A stretch of 64,000 bases of DNA, taken from positions 496,001-560,000 of the forward strand of contig JALLLT010000005.1 of NCBI GenBank assembly GCA_025266875.1, given 5' to 3'. Positions 10,768-21,689 of this stretch are shown in pieces (position 1 is the stretch's first letter; each line of letters starts with the position of its first letter). Origin of the DNA: Fennellomyces sp. T-0311. Its lineage: Eukaryota > Mucoromycota > Mucoromycetes > Mucorales > Lichtheimiaceae. Under the pieces are notes generated by a model. It saw nothing but the letters and a program-made list of their open reading frames with translations, had not been told where the DNA came from and did no database searches. Both the position numbers and the translations under genes were made by a program.

Positions 10768-11842
10768 TCACGACACTGCCGGATAAAACTTGGGGTGACT
10801 CGGGGTATTGTCTTGACGGTACCGGAGGCTACGTGACGAGTCATGCGACGATGACGGGGACGGCGAGATCGCATTTGTTGGCGACGAGGAATCAGGTGGC
10901 GTGGGTAAGTGCTGGGATGATGTTCCATCCTGCTGTGTGAAGCTAGGGCGCTTGAAGCATCGGTGCTTGTCTATTTCGTCGGATTTCCTGTGCAGGTCTT
11001 TGTTGCTCTCGTGGCGATTGTCGCCCTTGTCAATGGATAAGTGCCGCGCAACCTTGTTGACATGGATATAATCGTCGTCCTGATTCTGCTCTGGCGCTGG
11101 CTCTGTGTGGCTGGCCTCGCGCATGGCAAGCTGACGCGGCTGAACCCGGCTATCAATATACCCTTCCTGCTCCCGCATCCAATGCAGCAGCAGTTGATCT
11201 CCATAGTGCTGTAGTTCATCCACTGTGACGAATAGCGAGTAGTTGTTCAATGCGAGAAACTCCACCTCCAGCAGATTGAGCTCGTTGACTGGCAACCCAC
11301 CCACCTGCAACAGACGTATAGGTTACTCTCCCTTCTTGCGTAGCACCCCCTCCCCTTCATCGCCCCTCTCTGTCTTTTTTTATCCTCACACTTACTTTGG
11401 CATAGCGGGTGTTGGTGAAGAATACGTCAGAGAACAGCTTGCTGGCCACCATGACGCCCGAAATAACCAGCCGATGGATATTGTACGAGTCGATACGGAG
11501 AGGTTGGCGATGAGCCGTTGACTTTGACAAACGATCAAAATAAACGAGCAACGCTAAGAAGCACTCGTTGGCGCAAGGGCAGTACTTCAAAATACGTGAC
11601 AGGTAAGCGTGAATCGATATGGAAGGAAGAGCCTTGGATTGAAAGCAGTTGTATGGTGATGTGAGCGACAAACTGCGCGGTCGACCATGCCGTGGAGGAA
11701 GGGCAGGATCGCCGGGGCTCGTTGTTGTTGGATGCATCCGGTCGTTGGCCTTAGTGACCTTCTCTAGCAACGAAGTGAGCATCTTTATGGTATCCTTGGT
11801 AGGATGTCGTGCGAGATCGAATTGGAATGGTGCTGAGCTCAT
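10768..11842 (-). CDS. PHO80/Pcl-type cyclin
   Basis: Such cyclins partner Pho85-type CDKs in phosphate, glycogen and cell-cycle signalling. Two exons (11842-11396 and 11304-10768) with a 91-bp GT-AG intron give 327 residues. The cyclin box covers about residues 70-180: SISIHAYLSRILKYCPC, FLALLVYFDRL, NIHRLVISGVMVASKLFSD and YAKVGGLPVNELNLLEVEFL, the classic PHO80/PREG1 pattern. The C-terminal half (about 130 residues) is polar, Ser/Pro/Asp-rich and probably disordered, with several S/T-P sites that could be CDK targets. I chose the ATG at 11842 (MSSAPFQF) over an upstream in-frame one at 11971, because the earlier stretch looks like untranslated leader. Confidence 0.88.
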
Positions 11843-12030
11843 GGCACATGTAGATGATGAGTTCAAAAGAGAGAGAGAGAAATAGTTGCAAGGGTTTTTG
11901 GTCTTTGAGTGTTTGCAAAGGAGCGGCAAAAGAATCGAAAATGGGGAGAGAGTGACGTTCCCCCACAGCACTTGTTTATTGTCCTCGTCAGGTATAAAAA
12001 AAGTCTCTAAGACACTCTTGCGGAAGCTTA

Positions 12031-14127
12031 TTATAAATCACACGTTGCAGCGGCGGAATCTCCACTGTTGACGGGGTCCGTTGGGTGCGCCTGGAACACC
12101 TTTTGTAAGCTAAACAGCGTGCTGACCACCATGATCGTCAATCCGAACACCAGACACGCCCAGTGGGGAATCTTACTCCGCTGGAAGACCGACCCGGTCG
12201 CAAGTTTAAGATAGCATAATGGCGGCAAAATGTATGCCAACGCAGTGGCGGAGAAACCACCGGTGAGCTCGAGCACGATCCCTAGGTTACACGTCAGTAG
12301 CGACACTGTCAAGGCAACCAGCACAAGAATTGATGTTATGGCAACATGTCGGCTCCTTCGAAACGCTGCTGTAGGCCAAAAAAATGTTTCCAGAACCTAA
12401 TATATCACATGAGCCGCGCTTTCCTTTTTGGTCGTCCACAGAAAATAGGACCCACCTCACGACAGACAAACGTCTCCAGCGGTATCGTCGTGAACATGTT
12501 CAAACCAAAGGCGAGACGGGCAATGTTGATCAGCGTGTTGTCTGAGGGAAAGTTGTTCAAGATGTTGCCTGCGCGCACTTATTAGACCTTTTTCATCCAG
12601 CACGACACATACGATTGGGCAAGCACGCAGAAATGTAAAAATAAAAATGCAGATCATACATGGCAGCATTATTTACCTGCTGTCTTGTCTGTAAACACAA
12701 CATAGCCTGACACAGCTAATAACATGCACGTTACAAACGCGATGACCATGCTCATATGTGTGACGGTAGCAAACCGATTAAGCGATGGTTGCTTTAATGA
12801 TCCAAAGATCAGAAAGCTGTTATGGTGACATACAAAAGCTAACAAGCACAATAAACCGATATCGGTCCAGCCTGTTATTACCCTTCTTACTAATCCAACC
12901 ATATCCTCCTCCAACACCTACCGAAACTGATCACTGCCACTGCTTGGACCACCTCGCCGTTTGCAAAGCTGAATCGCTGATCTGGAGATCCACGAATATC
13001 AGCTGGCATTTTGGGCCCTTCAATTATCACGCTGACTATGATTACAACGATTGCAATCAGCGCTAATCCGCTGGTTTTGGCGAGCTTGGATATATCTCGA
13101 TACAGCGATAATGGGTATGATACAAACAATGTGAAAAATGCAATACATAGACGACGGTTAGCGAAGATCCACAGTACTGGCATATCGTCAATGTCCGTGA
13201 TAAGAGATCGGACCACATGTGGAATTGTATCACCTATTATGGAACGAAATGAATCGATGTCTTGGATAACACAAGATCTCATAGCCTACCTAGAATGACG
13301 CAATATGCACACATGCCTGTCATAATCCTTGTGAGTAAGCCCATCCAACCAAAGCGGCTCCTTTTTCCATTATTATGTACCTCCAAATCCGAATGCAAAC
13401 TGAAAGATCGAAATCGCTATAAGACCCGCCCGACCAAACGCGAATTCGAGCAGATCTTGATACGTGGCACGGCCAGCCAGTTTACCGTCGTACATCAACA
13501 GCCGCACGGTCCAATCTAATCAACTCCTGGCTTAACCTTTTAAGTTCTACGCCACATATACCACCGGCTCTTTTACCAACAACCACGGTCAATGTCAACA
13601 GCAAAATCACCCCCATCCAGAATCCCTACACTTTATGAGTGAAAACAGACTAAAAAAAATCGTAAATTGCAGATTGGCCAGGGACACTTACTGCTTCCTT
13701 GAATGAAAAAGGCAGCCCAATAATCCCTGCGCCAATGATACTATTGGCCATATTAAGCTGATCCCTTTACCGTGAGCTGATATATCATGAACGCCATCGA
13801 TTTGGCCAAACTTACAAAGCTAGCAAAAATAGAGCCACCCTCCGTGGGCAGTCTGTAGTCAAAAAACTTGGGATCGTCATCATCGTCGTCGCTGTTGTCG
13901 ACATTGAGTCGGCTCGTGTCGGTAAAATTGCCGAGGGGAGTAGTTTCGGAATCGTCGACATCCAGCTGAGCGTACTCGGCAGTTACGGGGTTGCCGGCGT
14001 AAGCCCAACGGTCGGCATCAGCAGTAGCATAATCTTCCGTTGCTTTCATCGAGGCATCGGGAGTATTTTCCGGAATCAGCAGAGTCTTTGAGTCTTCGAC
14101 GTCGTCGTGCTGTGCGGCAGAAGTCAT
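12031..14127 (-). CDS. AVT-type amino-acid/proton transporter (SLC38-like)
   Basis: The family moves amino acids across vacuolar or plasma membranes in fungi. The ATG at 14127 begins an acidic cytosolic N-terminus of about 100 residues with a poly-Asp run. After introns comes the family hallmark LNMANSIIGAGIIGLPFSF (helix 1), then LLTLTVVVDWTVRL, YQDLLEFAFGRAGLI, the FAFGFGA/MCAYCVILGD segment, PLSLYRDISKLAK, FVCHHNSFLIFGSLKQP, MLLAVSGYVVFTDKT, FTTIPLETFVCREV and a last pair of helices ending near 12100. About ten membrane helices are expected. There are at least seven introns, several of about 50-65 bp. It resembles the yeast AVT5/6/7 and SLC38 group. It lies 189 bp from the cyclin gene on the same strand. 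Confidence 0.88.
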
Positions 14128-15154
14128 GAAGCATATGAAAGAAGAAAGGGTCAAGTGGCTTTCGCTCCCCTTAAGCCCGTTTTACTCTTGGCTCTGTTTC
14201 AATTTGACGCATCCTTTCCTCTTATGCGTTAGGAGGTTATTTCTCGATTTTTTACTGCCGACCATCATTCATGCTCTGCTTTTTAACTTCCTGTATTTGA
14301 CAGTTTAGTGTTACTATGCCAACTTCCGCCAGATTGTGTGTCACATCCGACTTCTTCCAACCACAAGAGGCTCTCCTGGGATCACATCCACTGGATATTA
14401 TACTTTTGGATCATGGATTTCGTACTATCGTACCACATGGACAATATACGACCCGAGTCCTAACTCCAGCAATGCCGATAAAATAGGCGAAGTGGTTAAT
14501 CGGAAGTCCGTAAATTTACGGTACTGGAAAGATGCTTTGTACCACATAAAGCTACACTGTAAAGGCATCTTCCTTTAATGCTCCTTGCCCCACAAGCTGA
14601 AGTTTCAGCGCGAGTTTGAATTCAACGATCGTTAGTCTACAGGTCGGATAATTATATATGTAGGACTTGATGGGTATTGAGCTTACATCTTGCGATGCAA
14701 AAAAGATCTGGATGTATACAAAAAGAATGCAAGAGGAAAAGACATTTGCCAAAATGATGGGCTGAACAGTAATAAGGGCGGAGAATCCAAGCTGCTAAAG
14801 AAAAAGACTTGCACCACACGCGATGGCTACTTGCGGTAAACATTTGGTGCACTGACTCGGTACACGTGTCATTAAACTCACAAGCACTTTGCCACTACAT
14901 AACTGGAACAACATCTAGTGGTTGTGGGTTCACTCTGTCTACTGGTTCGTACACATTTTTATCTTCTTATTTATAATTCGGTACGCTCTATCCTATTTCC
15001 GCCTTTGCCATGAAGTAAAACTGAATTCACGTTTTGACAGACGCCAGAGGAGTAGACTATCGTAGTATCTTTTTTTGCAATATAACATAACTGCCCACAT
15101 GCATGAAGTAGCGTATAGTTGTTAACAAGTTACCGGAGTGGTGCACATAAAAAA
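14128..15154. other. Intergenic, with one 56-aa ORF
   Basis: This holds the promoter side of the AVT gene and about 700 bp more. A 56-codon frame at 14316-14486 (+) begins MPTSARLCVTSDFF and contains LDIILLDHGFRTIVPHGQY. It looks protein-like but has no recognised family and no flanking exons I can defend. Two AT-rich minus-strand frames near 14.6-14.8 kb look random. Confidence 0.4.
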
Positions 15155-15620
15155 ATGAGCGATACTTTGGAGCATATCGATCCGAACAACGTCAAAGCAT
15201 TAGCCTTGGACTTCAGCAGGCCTCGCGCAAAGCAGCTACTTTCAATTGATTGTAAGACATCGTCCGAAGTGATAGTAAGGGTGACGTTGTGAGAAAATGG
15301 AATTCGGGTTCAAGTGTTAGGTAACGCGTAGTCATTACAGTTACTGGTTACTTACAGGGTTGACGAACGCAAAAGTGCTTTTCAGAAACATCTGAAGCTT
15401 GAAAAACAGCTCGTTGAAGAAACGCACATTGTACTTTATACATCAGTAGTAACACAATATCTGCCCAACTGTCACATCCATTATCACCAGTATTGGTAAC
15501 TGTTCCCATATGCCTAACATCGATACAGGATTACTACACACCGTGTATGTCTGCTGGAGCTTAGTGTGGCGGCATCCTTGAATGTCGTGACCATTCAATT
15601 GGGCGTCCTTGGTAAGACGA
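15155..15620 (+). pseudogene. Fragment of an unknown gene
   Basis: An ATG at 15155 opens MSDTLEHIDPNNVKALALDF. A second coding-like stretch near 15360-15495 (ERKSAFQKHLKLEKQLVEE) reaches a donor-like GGTAACTG. A third stretch follows a good branch site and acceptor near 15532. Frames of the first and second parts do not join with a clean GT-AG intron, and the reading fades where the lipase-derived duplication starts (about 15765). The most economical view is a decayed gene truncated by that rearrangement. Product unknown. Confidence 0.3.
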
Positions 15621-15764
15621 CTGCCAGAGATATATCAAGGGTTATTACCATGGTGATCAAGGTGATGATACGACTCATTGAGAAACCCCTAGCCATTATA
15701 GACAAGCCTTTGCGAATAATGCTGTTTAAATGACGCTCGACATGTTTCTCCCAGAATATGCTTC

Positions 15765-16690
15765 ATTAAAACCGACGCCCGAGATAACCAGCGGTGTATT
15801 GAATACGGGAGGATCCACACTTTTGATACAAAGCATAAACATATCCAAGCGACAACGTGATAAATATGTGCATTAATAAGGTAAATGTAAGTTATCCACT
15901 GGACCAAGATGTAAGATAAAATATAAAAATGAAGGATATTCTAAGGTTGACGATTGGTTGCTCGTAGCTGATCAAACGCATGCCGATAGCTTCCGAGCAT
16001 ATGGTCTTCAATGAAGGATTTTGTGATAAACATTTCGTTGGACATAGAATGGGAGCCGACATGAGCAGTGAAACGCGATCGAGTAGCGCCTGGAATCTTT
16101 TTCGATACTTCTTTGGCTTTGGACTTGGCCTTTTTATCCAGACGGCGACGACGGCTAATGTTTTTCCACGATACATAGTAGACGTGCGAGATGAATTAGA
16201 AGGTTTTTCCGAGGCAAATCGATTTTCGCGTGTCCGTCGAATGTACACTATATTACCGGGAATATAAAGCTATGATATACATCGATAAGCAAAATAAACA
16301 CGAGCATGGTATGAAAAGGGAGACATGCCAAGGGACATAATTGATTGACGCTATGATACAATTTCTCGCGACATTGAGAGATGATTTTAAAACATACTTT
16401 GCGCGTAGTTGGATCCGTCATCACTTTATGCCAGACACCGAGTATCTCATAAGCACTGATGGTATCCATAATCAGTTCCTTGAGCTCTATGGCGGTATCA
16501 TACGACATTCGACCAACGATATCGTCTTGACAGATGAAATTGTGGATATAATCATCGTACTTGTGATTAGTTCATAGGAGCTGAGGGCCACAGGTGCATA
16601 GCTGTAACAATGGAGGCGAAAAGACGGGTTGGAAAACGGGGACCTTTCGTAGACCATACTCATATCCAAGAACGTCCTCCGGATGTAAGA
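15765..16690 (-). pseudogene. Broken partial copy of the downstream diacylglycerol lipase
   Basis: This stretch repeats the 3' part of the lipase gene at 21.5-22.84 kb at high identity and in the same orientation, including its last intron, so it is a DNA-level duplication and not a processed copy. It lacks 383 bp of the parent (between 22387 and 22770), joined at a shared GGGTTG. The missing part contains the catalytic GHSLGGG. Two further 1-bp losses shift the frame: near 16171 (ATACATAG against ATACCATAG) and near 16571-16575. Similarity ends near 16690. It cannot encode an active enzyme. Confidence 0.88.
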
Positions 16691-18009
16691 AAATGTGTAA
16701 TGGGCGCTTTCAAAATACTTGTGCCATGATCCACGATAAAAAGTGCGCGATGCTAAATAGCCGTAAAAACATATGAGCGGTTAATTGCTGTCAGTGCTAG
16801 TTGCCCTTGTCTGAACGTACCAGTTTCTGTGGTGTCTGTATAATATGGTCGTGATGGTGCAAGCTACCATACTTGTGTCCTCTGTGTAGTATATGCTAAT
16901 GTAGCACTAGCCTCTTTATGTCCACCATCTTTTTACAAACGAACTAATGATAACGCAGGATCACCGAGCCATGATGTGCTGTCGCTTATAAGCAGTGCTT
17001 ATTCGGATAGGGAACGGCATCCTTGAAAGAATAGAAAAGGTCGCAAACACAAGGAGGGAGAGTGGGCAGGGGCCGAAGCCAGGGCCAAACTTTACACATG
17101 TGTTCACTCGGATAGGCTCGCAGTGGTTCAGCAACAGAGAACGCCATCCTCAAAGAAAAAGGTTAATAAAAACGAGAGACACACTCAGTGTCCACATCGG
17201 TGGATGGATAAAACCACGCCCTCACGATGTGAATCACAAAATTTTCGTCAAAATTCATCGACAGCAATACTGTGTTAAAAGCACTACTCGTAAGTAAACT
17301 CTCTCATGAGCAAGACCATCCTCGACTAATCTACCTTATATTTATCGTACAGTTTCGAAACGTTTCCAGAAAAATTAAAATCGAGCACAATGGACGGTTT
17401 AATTAACATGCAGAACTGTTTCCTAAAGGGTATGTCTTTGTACTGACAAACTAGCAGCCAAGACGAACACAGGGATCGAAAAAAAAAAACTTTTTGAGTG
17501 GGGGTGAAAAATGATGTATGTGTTATGACGAAAACGGGTCGGAAGTGAAGTCACGAAGGTTCGCCCTGTGGGTAGTTACAAGGAAGGCCCCAAAAAAGTA
17601 AAATGATTACTTTCCGTCAGGAATGTGATCAGGTAGATCAGCTTCTGCATCGACAATACGATTTTCACGTATCGACGGCTACTATAGCCGATTTTTATAA
17701 CGTAACAAAGTTTATCACCCATACATTTCGACTACATATTTATACGAGAATGAGCATGAACAATGACGGGTTTATGCTTTTCAACCGGATATAGAAACAG
17801 CGAATCACTCTTTATTGATCTTGCTGACAATTCTGTATTCTAACAAATCTGTCTGTTAAGCCATTGAAAACTACGACTATTTACAATAAAGTCCCGCCAG
17901 GAAGCATATATGCTGTGAGGTTGCCCCAGTGACTGTGTTGCTGCGCTACTCATATCACTGGAAATGTCACTAAGCAACTGTTGACCAGCACCATCACATT
18001 TGTCTTGTC
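16691..18009. other. Gene-free spacer
   Basis: No supported gene was found. Two similar stretches (about 17000-17040 and 17105-17160) share CGGATAGG followed by GAACG/GAACGCCATCCT-like text, a diverged direct repeat at about 110-bp spacing. The open frames at 16995-17297 and 17603-17794 lack protein-like features I can defend. Confidence 0.4.
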
Positions 18010-19294
18010 ATGACCGGGCCATACCACTCAGGTAAGTGTCTTGTTAGAATCCTGTTGATTTGTGATTAACACCATAGATTAGAACTGGTTGCGTACGCCA
18101 GCTCTCTTAATAATACCAATACACCTATCACTGTCGGCAGGTTTATTGAAGACAAGAAAGATTTTCCGATACAAAATACACCTATTACCGAATGCCTTGA
18201 TATTGCGAAAATATGGACTTCAAGGCTCGGCAAAGCTGCGAAAGAAGTGGAAGCAAAGTTGGTAAGTACATAATTATGCTTGCTATCTGCTTACTTATGT
18301 TCCTTTTTCAGACTGCTACAAAGAGCAAGGCCAATTGGGATCCGATTCGTCAGTGCATTATTCAAAATTTTACAAAAGACGCAGGACATAGCCGTGGTAA
18401 TACTCAGCACTCAGGTAAGTATTTCGGACCTCTGCTCCTATGTAGAGATTTGAAACCATTATAGCTTTCACAGCATTATTCTTATTGCAAACAGTAGCAA
18501 GCGATACTTCAATCAATTCAAACGGGGTTAAGCGATCGAATGCTTCAAGTCGCAATACCTCTTCCACAGTAAGATTTAGCGCATTTTCTTAGAGAAAAGC
18601 TTAATATAATATGTATTTCATTTTATAGGGTTCGAAAACTGATTCCTATTTATTGAGCCCGGACGCTAGACAAAGATTCGAATCAGAACATAAAGGCTTT
18701 ATTCAATCCAAGAAGTGGCGGCTTTCAACTGGAGTTTATGTTGAAGACGTCATGCTAAACCGTGGGCTGGAGCTATCATATGAGCAGTAAGCCATCGTAG
18801 GAAGAGTCGCTATAAGTAGCTTTGAAAGGCTAACCATTGTGATTTTACTTCTCATAGTCCAACACACTCCTATATTCTCTGCATTGATGATCCTTCATGG
18901 AAGGCAAAGCCGACGAGTGAGGGGTCTGAGGAGTCGGTGAACGAAGGAGATGATATCGATAAGAAGACTACATTTACGAATGAGGAATTCAGCGCGTTGA
19001 TCAACCAAGGAAATCCATTGTTGCCGGAACTTTCACAGGAGATTCAAGACCTTATAAACCATTTCAGAGATTCCGGCAATCGTTGTCTCGAAAGTTATGA
19101 TGGTGACGATGATAAGCTTGACGACGCCATGCTGGACACTTTAATCAACGCGGCAAATGAAAAAGGACGCTTTGATGCGAGATCGCAATACGAAGAGTAC
19201 TGGGTTATGTCGGTATTGGACCAGCTTTTTGGCTATTATGCCACCGACGTGATGTCCACCGTGGGCGATAATATCACTGAGCAAGACCTGGTTA

Positions 19295-19302
19295 GCATGT
19301 AC
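19295..19302. repeat. Target-site duplication, left copy (GCATGTAC)
   Basis: This 8-bp copy directly precedes the hAT-like element and matches 20236-20243 exactly. Eight base pairs is the target duplication length of hAT transposons. Confidence 0.9.
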
Positions 19303-20235
19303 TAGGGCTTGCAATTCGGTCAGGCAGACCGGAGGACCGACCGAGTAGGACTGATATTTACGGTCTTCGGTCACGGATACTCGCCCGAATAGACATGCCC
19401 GAACGGGCAAGGTCCTGAAAACATGACCAACCGTCGGTCCAAGCATGATCGTCGGGCGCCCGAGCATTTAGAGTGTATAATATAAATCAAAAGCTAACTT
19501 AAAAGAAGCATACATACGTTAATTTCCCCAAATTTAATACAGTCATTTGACCGTGTTTCATTGTTGTCAAAAACGATGCAGTATTGCTGAACAGGTTGGG
19601 TAAAGAGATTAAGAGAAACGAATACTGCCATAGAAATAAATAGCTAAAGGTGCTCCAGACTGCTTGCTTCCTCAGGTAGTCTGGGGAGCCTATTTTTATG
19701 ATCGCGTGTACTACATCGTTAACTGGAATGGTGCAGAAGTAGGATCTGATTGCGTAACGAAACATGAATTGAGAGAAACGAATGTTGCCACAGCACTATC
19801 TGTTTTTTCCAGCTGCCATAATAAAAAGCTTGAAGTTTTATAGTGAACATTTATGCTTTGCATAAATATGTTCGGTAATGAACTAGGCGCCTAGTTTTAT
19901 TTCAGACCACGTCACGATGAGCGGTGGAAAGAAGAGGGAAATCTACTGGTTGGTTTTCTGCTATTCTACGAAGAATCAAGGAATGAACACTGTCGAATAC
20001 ACGTTTGGGGATGAAAGGTTGTCCATCAAAGAAGCTTGATCTGGATCGGTCATCCCGCATCTGTAACTCCATCCCAGACACAATGTCAGTCGATCCATGC
20101 TTTTTCGGGTGCCCAGATTTTCGGGCTCGGTCTAGCAGTCTTGCCCGTTTAAAGATGACAGACGGTCTTCGGTCCTTGGGTGTGGACCGACCGATATGCC
20201 CGGAGACCGCCAGTCCACGCCCGTTGCAAGCCTTA
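19303..20235. mobile_element. Non-autonomous hAT-like transposon, 933 bp
   Basis: The left end is TAGGGCTTGCAA and the right end, read inverted, is TAAGGCTTGCAA, with one mismatch. Both ends continue into GC-rich subterminal DNA crowded with short inverted motifs of the CGGTCGGTCC / GGACCGACCG and GCCCGAACGGGC kinds, typical of hAT transposase binding regions. It is flanked by a perfect 8-bp duplication GCATGTAC. The interior is AT-rich; a minus frame at 19499-19765 and a plus frame near 19916-20030 show no transposase hallmark. At 933 bp it must rely on a transposase made elsewhere. Confidence 0.88.
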
Positions 20236-20243
20236 GCATGTAC
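20236..20243. repeat. Target-site duplication, right copy (GCATGTAC)
   Basis: Exact match to 19295-19302. Joining the two copies restores an open frame of the interrupted gene. Confidence 0.9.
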
Positions 20244-21088
20244 TGGTCAATGTTTGATCGATGCTTTCACGATAACAAGGTTATTACTACCCGGTATGTC
20301 ATATTGCTATATCTGTATTCGTATCCAACTAAAGCACTAAGACGTACTTTCTTTAAAGGAACCGTACCTGTATAGAGACGTCGTTGAAGGCGAATGAAGG
20401 CCGAACGGTGTCAGTAAGCTCTGAAATTCTTAAAAAAAAAGAGCAGCATCCGTCCAGACCTTCTACTAATTAGAAAGGATACTGAGTATGGATGTTCTGA
20501 ATTGGGGCGAACGAAAGATCAAGTACGCACCAAAAAAGAAATTATCGAGGTAGACCTGTATAGTCCAAAGACTATGAAAGATATCTTCGACCGCGTGGCG
20601 CATTTGGTCAACTATGATGAAGCAACAATTCGGAAACTCCGTGTTGTTTGCCTCAATCAAACAAGTTGAGTCTAGTTTTGCAGTCTTGGAGCAAAGTTAA
20701 TTAAGTCATTGATTCTAGATCGTCGAATGAATTCTCGATTGCCCGTCCGGTTATGTATGTCGAATAATGGAGTCAGAAGAATATGAAATACCTGCGAATC
20801 CACAAGCAATCCCAGCACAAGTATTACCAATGATTGAACTTGTGTTGCAAGCAAAGGTATTATAGTGAATGGATGAATATGCGCTTCTCCTAAATATATA
20901 AGCTATAGTCTATCGTACAAGCCAGCGCCTGCCTTGTGGAAGCGTATCGAAATCGAAAAAATTCTGACACGGAAAGGGCATTGAAGTGCATGCGACAAAA
21001 CAAAGACAACAACAGCATTCTCTTACCGCAGATGCTTATGGTCAATCAGCCAAGCCAAAAGAAAAGAAAAACTGATGACATGGATTAG

Positions 21089-21689
21089 CTGGTTGTATTA
21101 TGCAATTTTTTTTTACCGTTTGCAACTTTTTACCCATTGTATATTTTTTACCCGTTGTACATTTTACCCTCATATCTTTTTTCCATTTCGTACGTTTGTT
21201 TATTTTATCCACATGGCCTCGACTGACAACTAGTTCATCGCAAGTTTATTTCTACATACCCATCTGATCAACAAAAAGCTGTTCATTCATGCGCGGTGCC
21301 AACACACATATACTGGAAGCACCAACATCTTTAATGGATTATTGTACGTACGTGATTCGAGGCAAGTCTGGACTTGTGTGAAGGCAACTTGCCAGGTGAA
21401 ACTTCATTGAATGCATATTCCAAAGGCGATAAAACTCAAGTACTGAGATGAGAGGTCGATGTCTAAGGACGCTGTACAATCCCGTAGTGGCGACATACCC
21501 GTCAATTGTTTAGCAGCAAAGGATCCATTAAAAAAACGAGCCCAAGATAACCAGTAGTGTATGCACCAGAGAATACATATTTTTGATGTGAAGCGCAAGC
21601 ATCCACAAGTGAAAGCATGATAAATAGTTGTGTATATTATTAAGTTACGTATCCAAGTGGACTAAGATGCCAAAAAAATGAGGGATGTT
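21089..21689. other. Convergent 3' spacer
   Basis: This lies between the split unknown gene (+) and the lipase (-). At about 21105-21200 the text TTTTTACCCRTTG recurs several times as a degenerate T-rich direct repeat. From about 21520 the sequence matches the flank of the 16-kb lipase relic, so the duplication included some 3' flank. No gene seen. Confidence 0.5.

Larger units (their letters stand above)
18010..21088 (+). pseudogene. Unknown-family gene split by a hAT insertion
   Basis: I do not know the function. Spliced exons read MTGPYHSELVAYASSLNN (18010-18031 plus 18083 onward), then segments with NWDPIRQCIIQNFTKD, KKWRLSTGVYVEDVML and SYILCIDDPSWKAKP, up to ITEQDLVSMY at 19302. There the transposon at 19303-20235 inserts a TAG stop. 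After the second target-site copy the frame continues (WSMFDRCFHDNKVITTR), followed by exons with KDTEYGCSELGRTKDQ, PSGYVCRIMESEEYEIP and a basic end KKRKTDDMD-stop at 21088. The pattern resembles hypothetical proteins that are multi-copy in mucoromycete and glomeromycete genomes (recollection, not a search). One stop near 20668 also needs an unmodelled intron. Confidence 0.7.

Noticed and set aside
16995..17160. Diverged direct repeat with CGGATAGG cores as a mobile element
   Set aside because: The two stretches match over short blocks only and no terminal repeats or target duplication could be placed.
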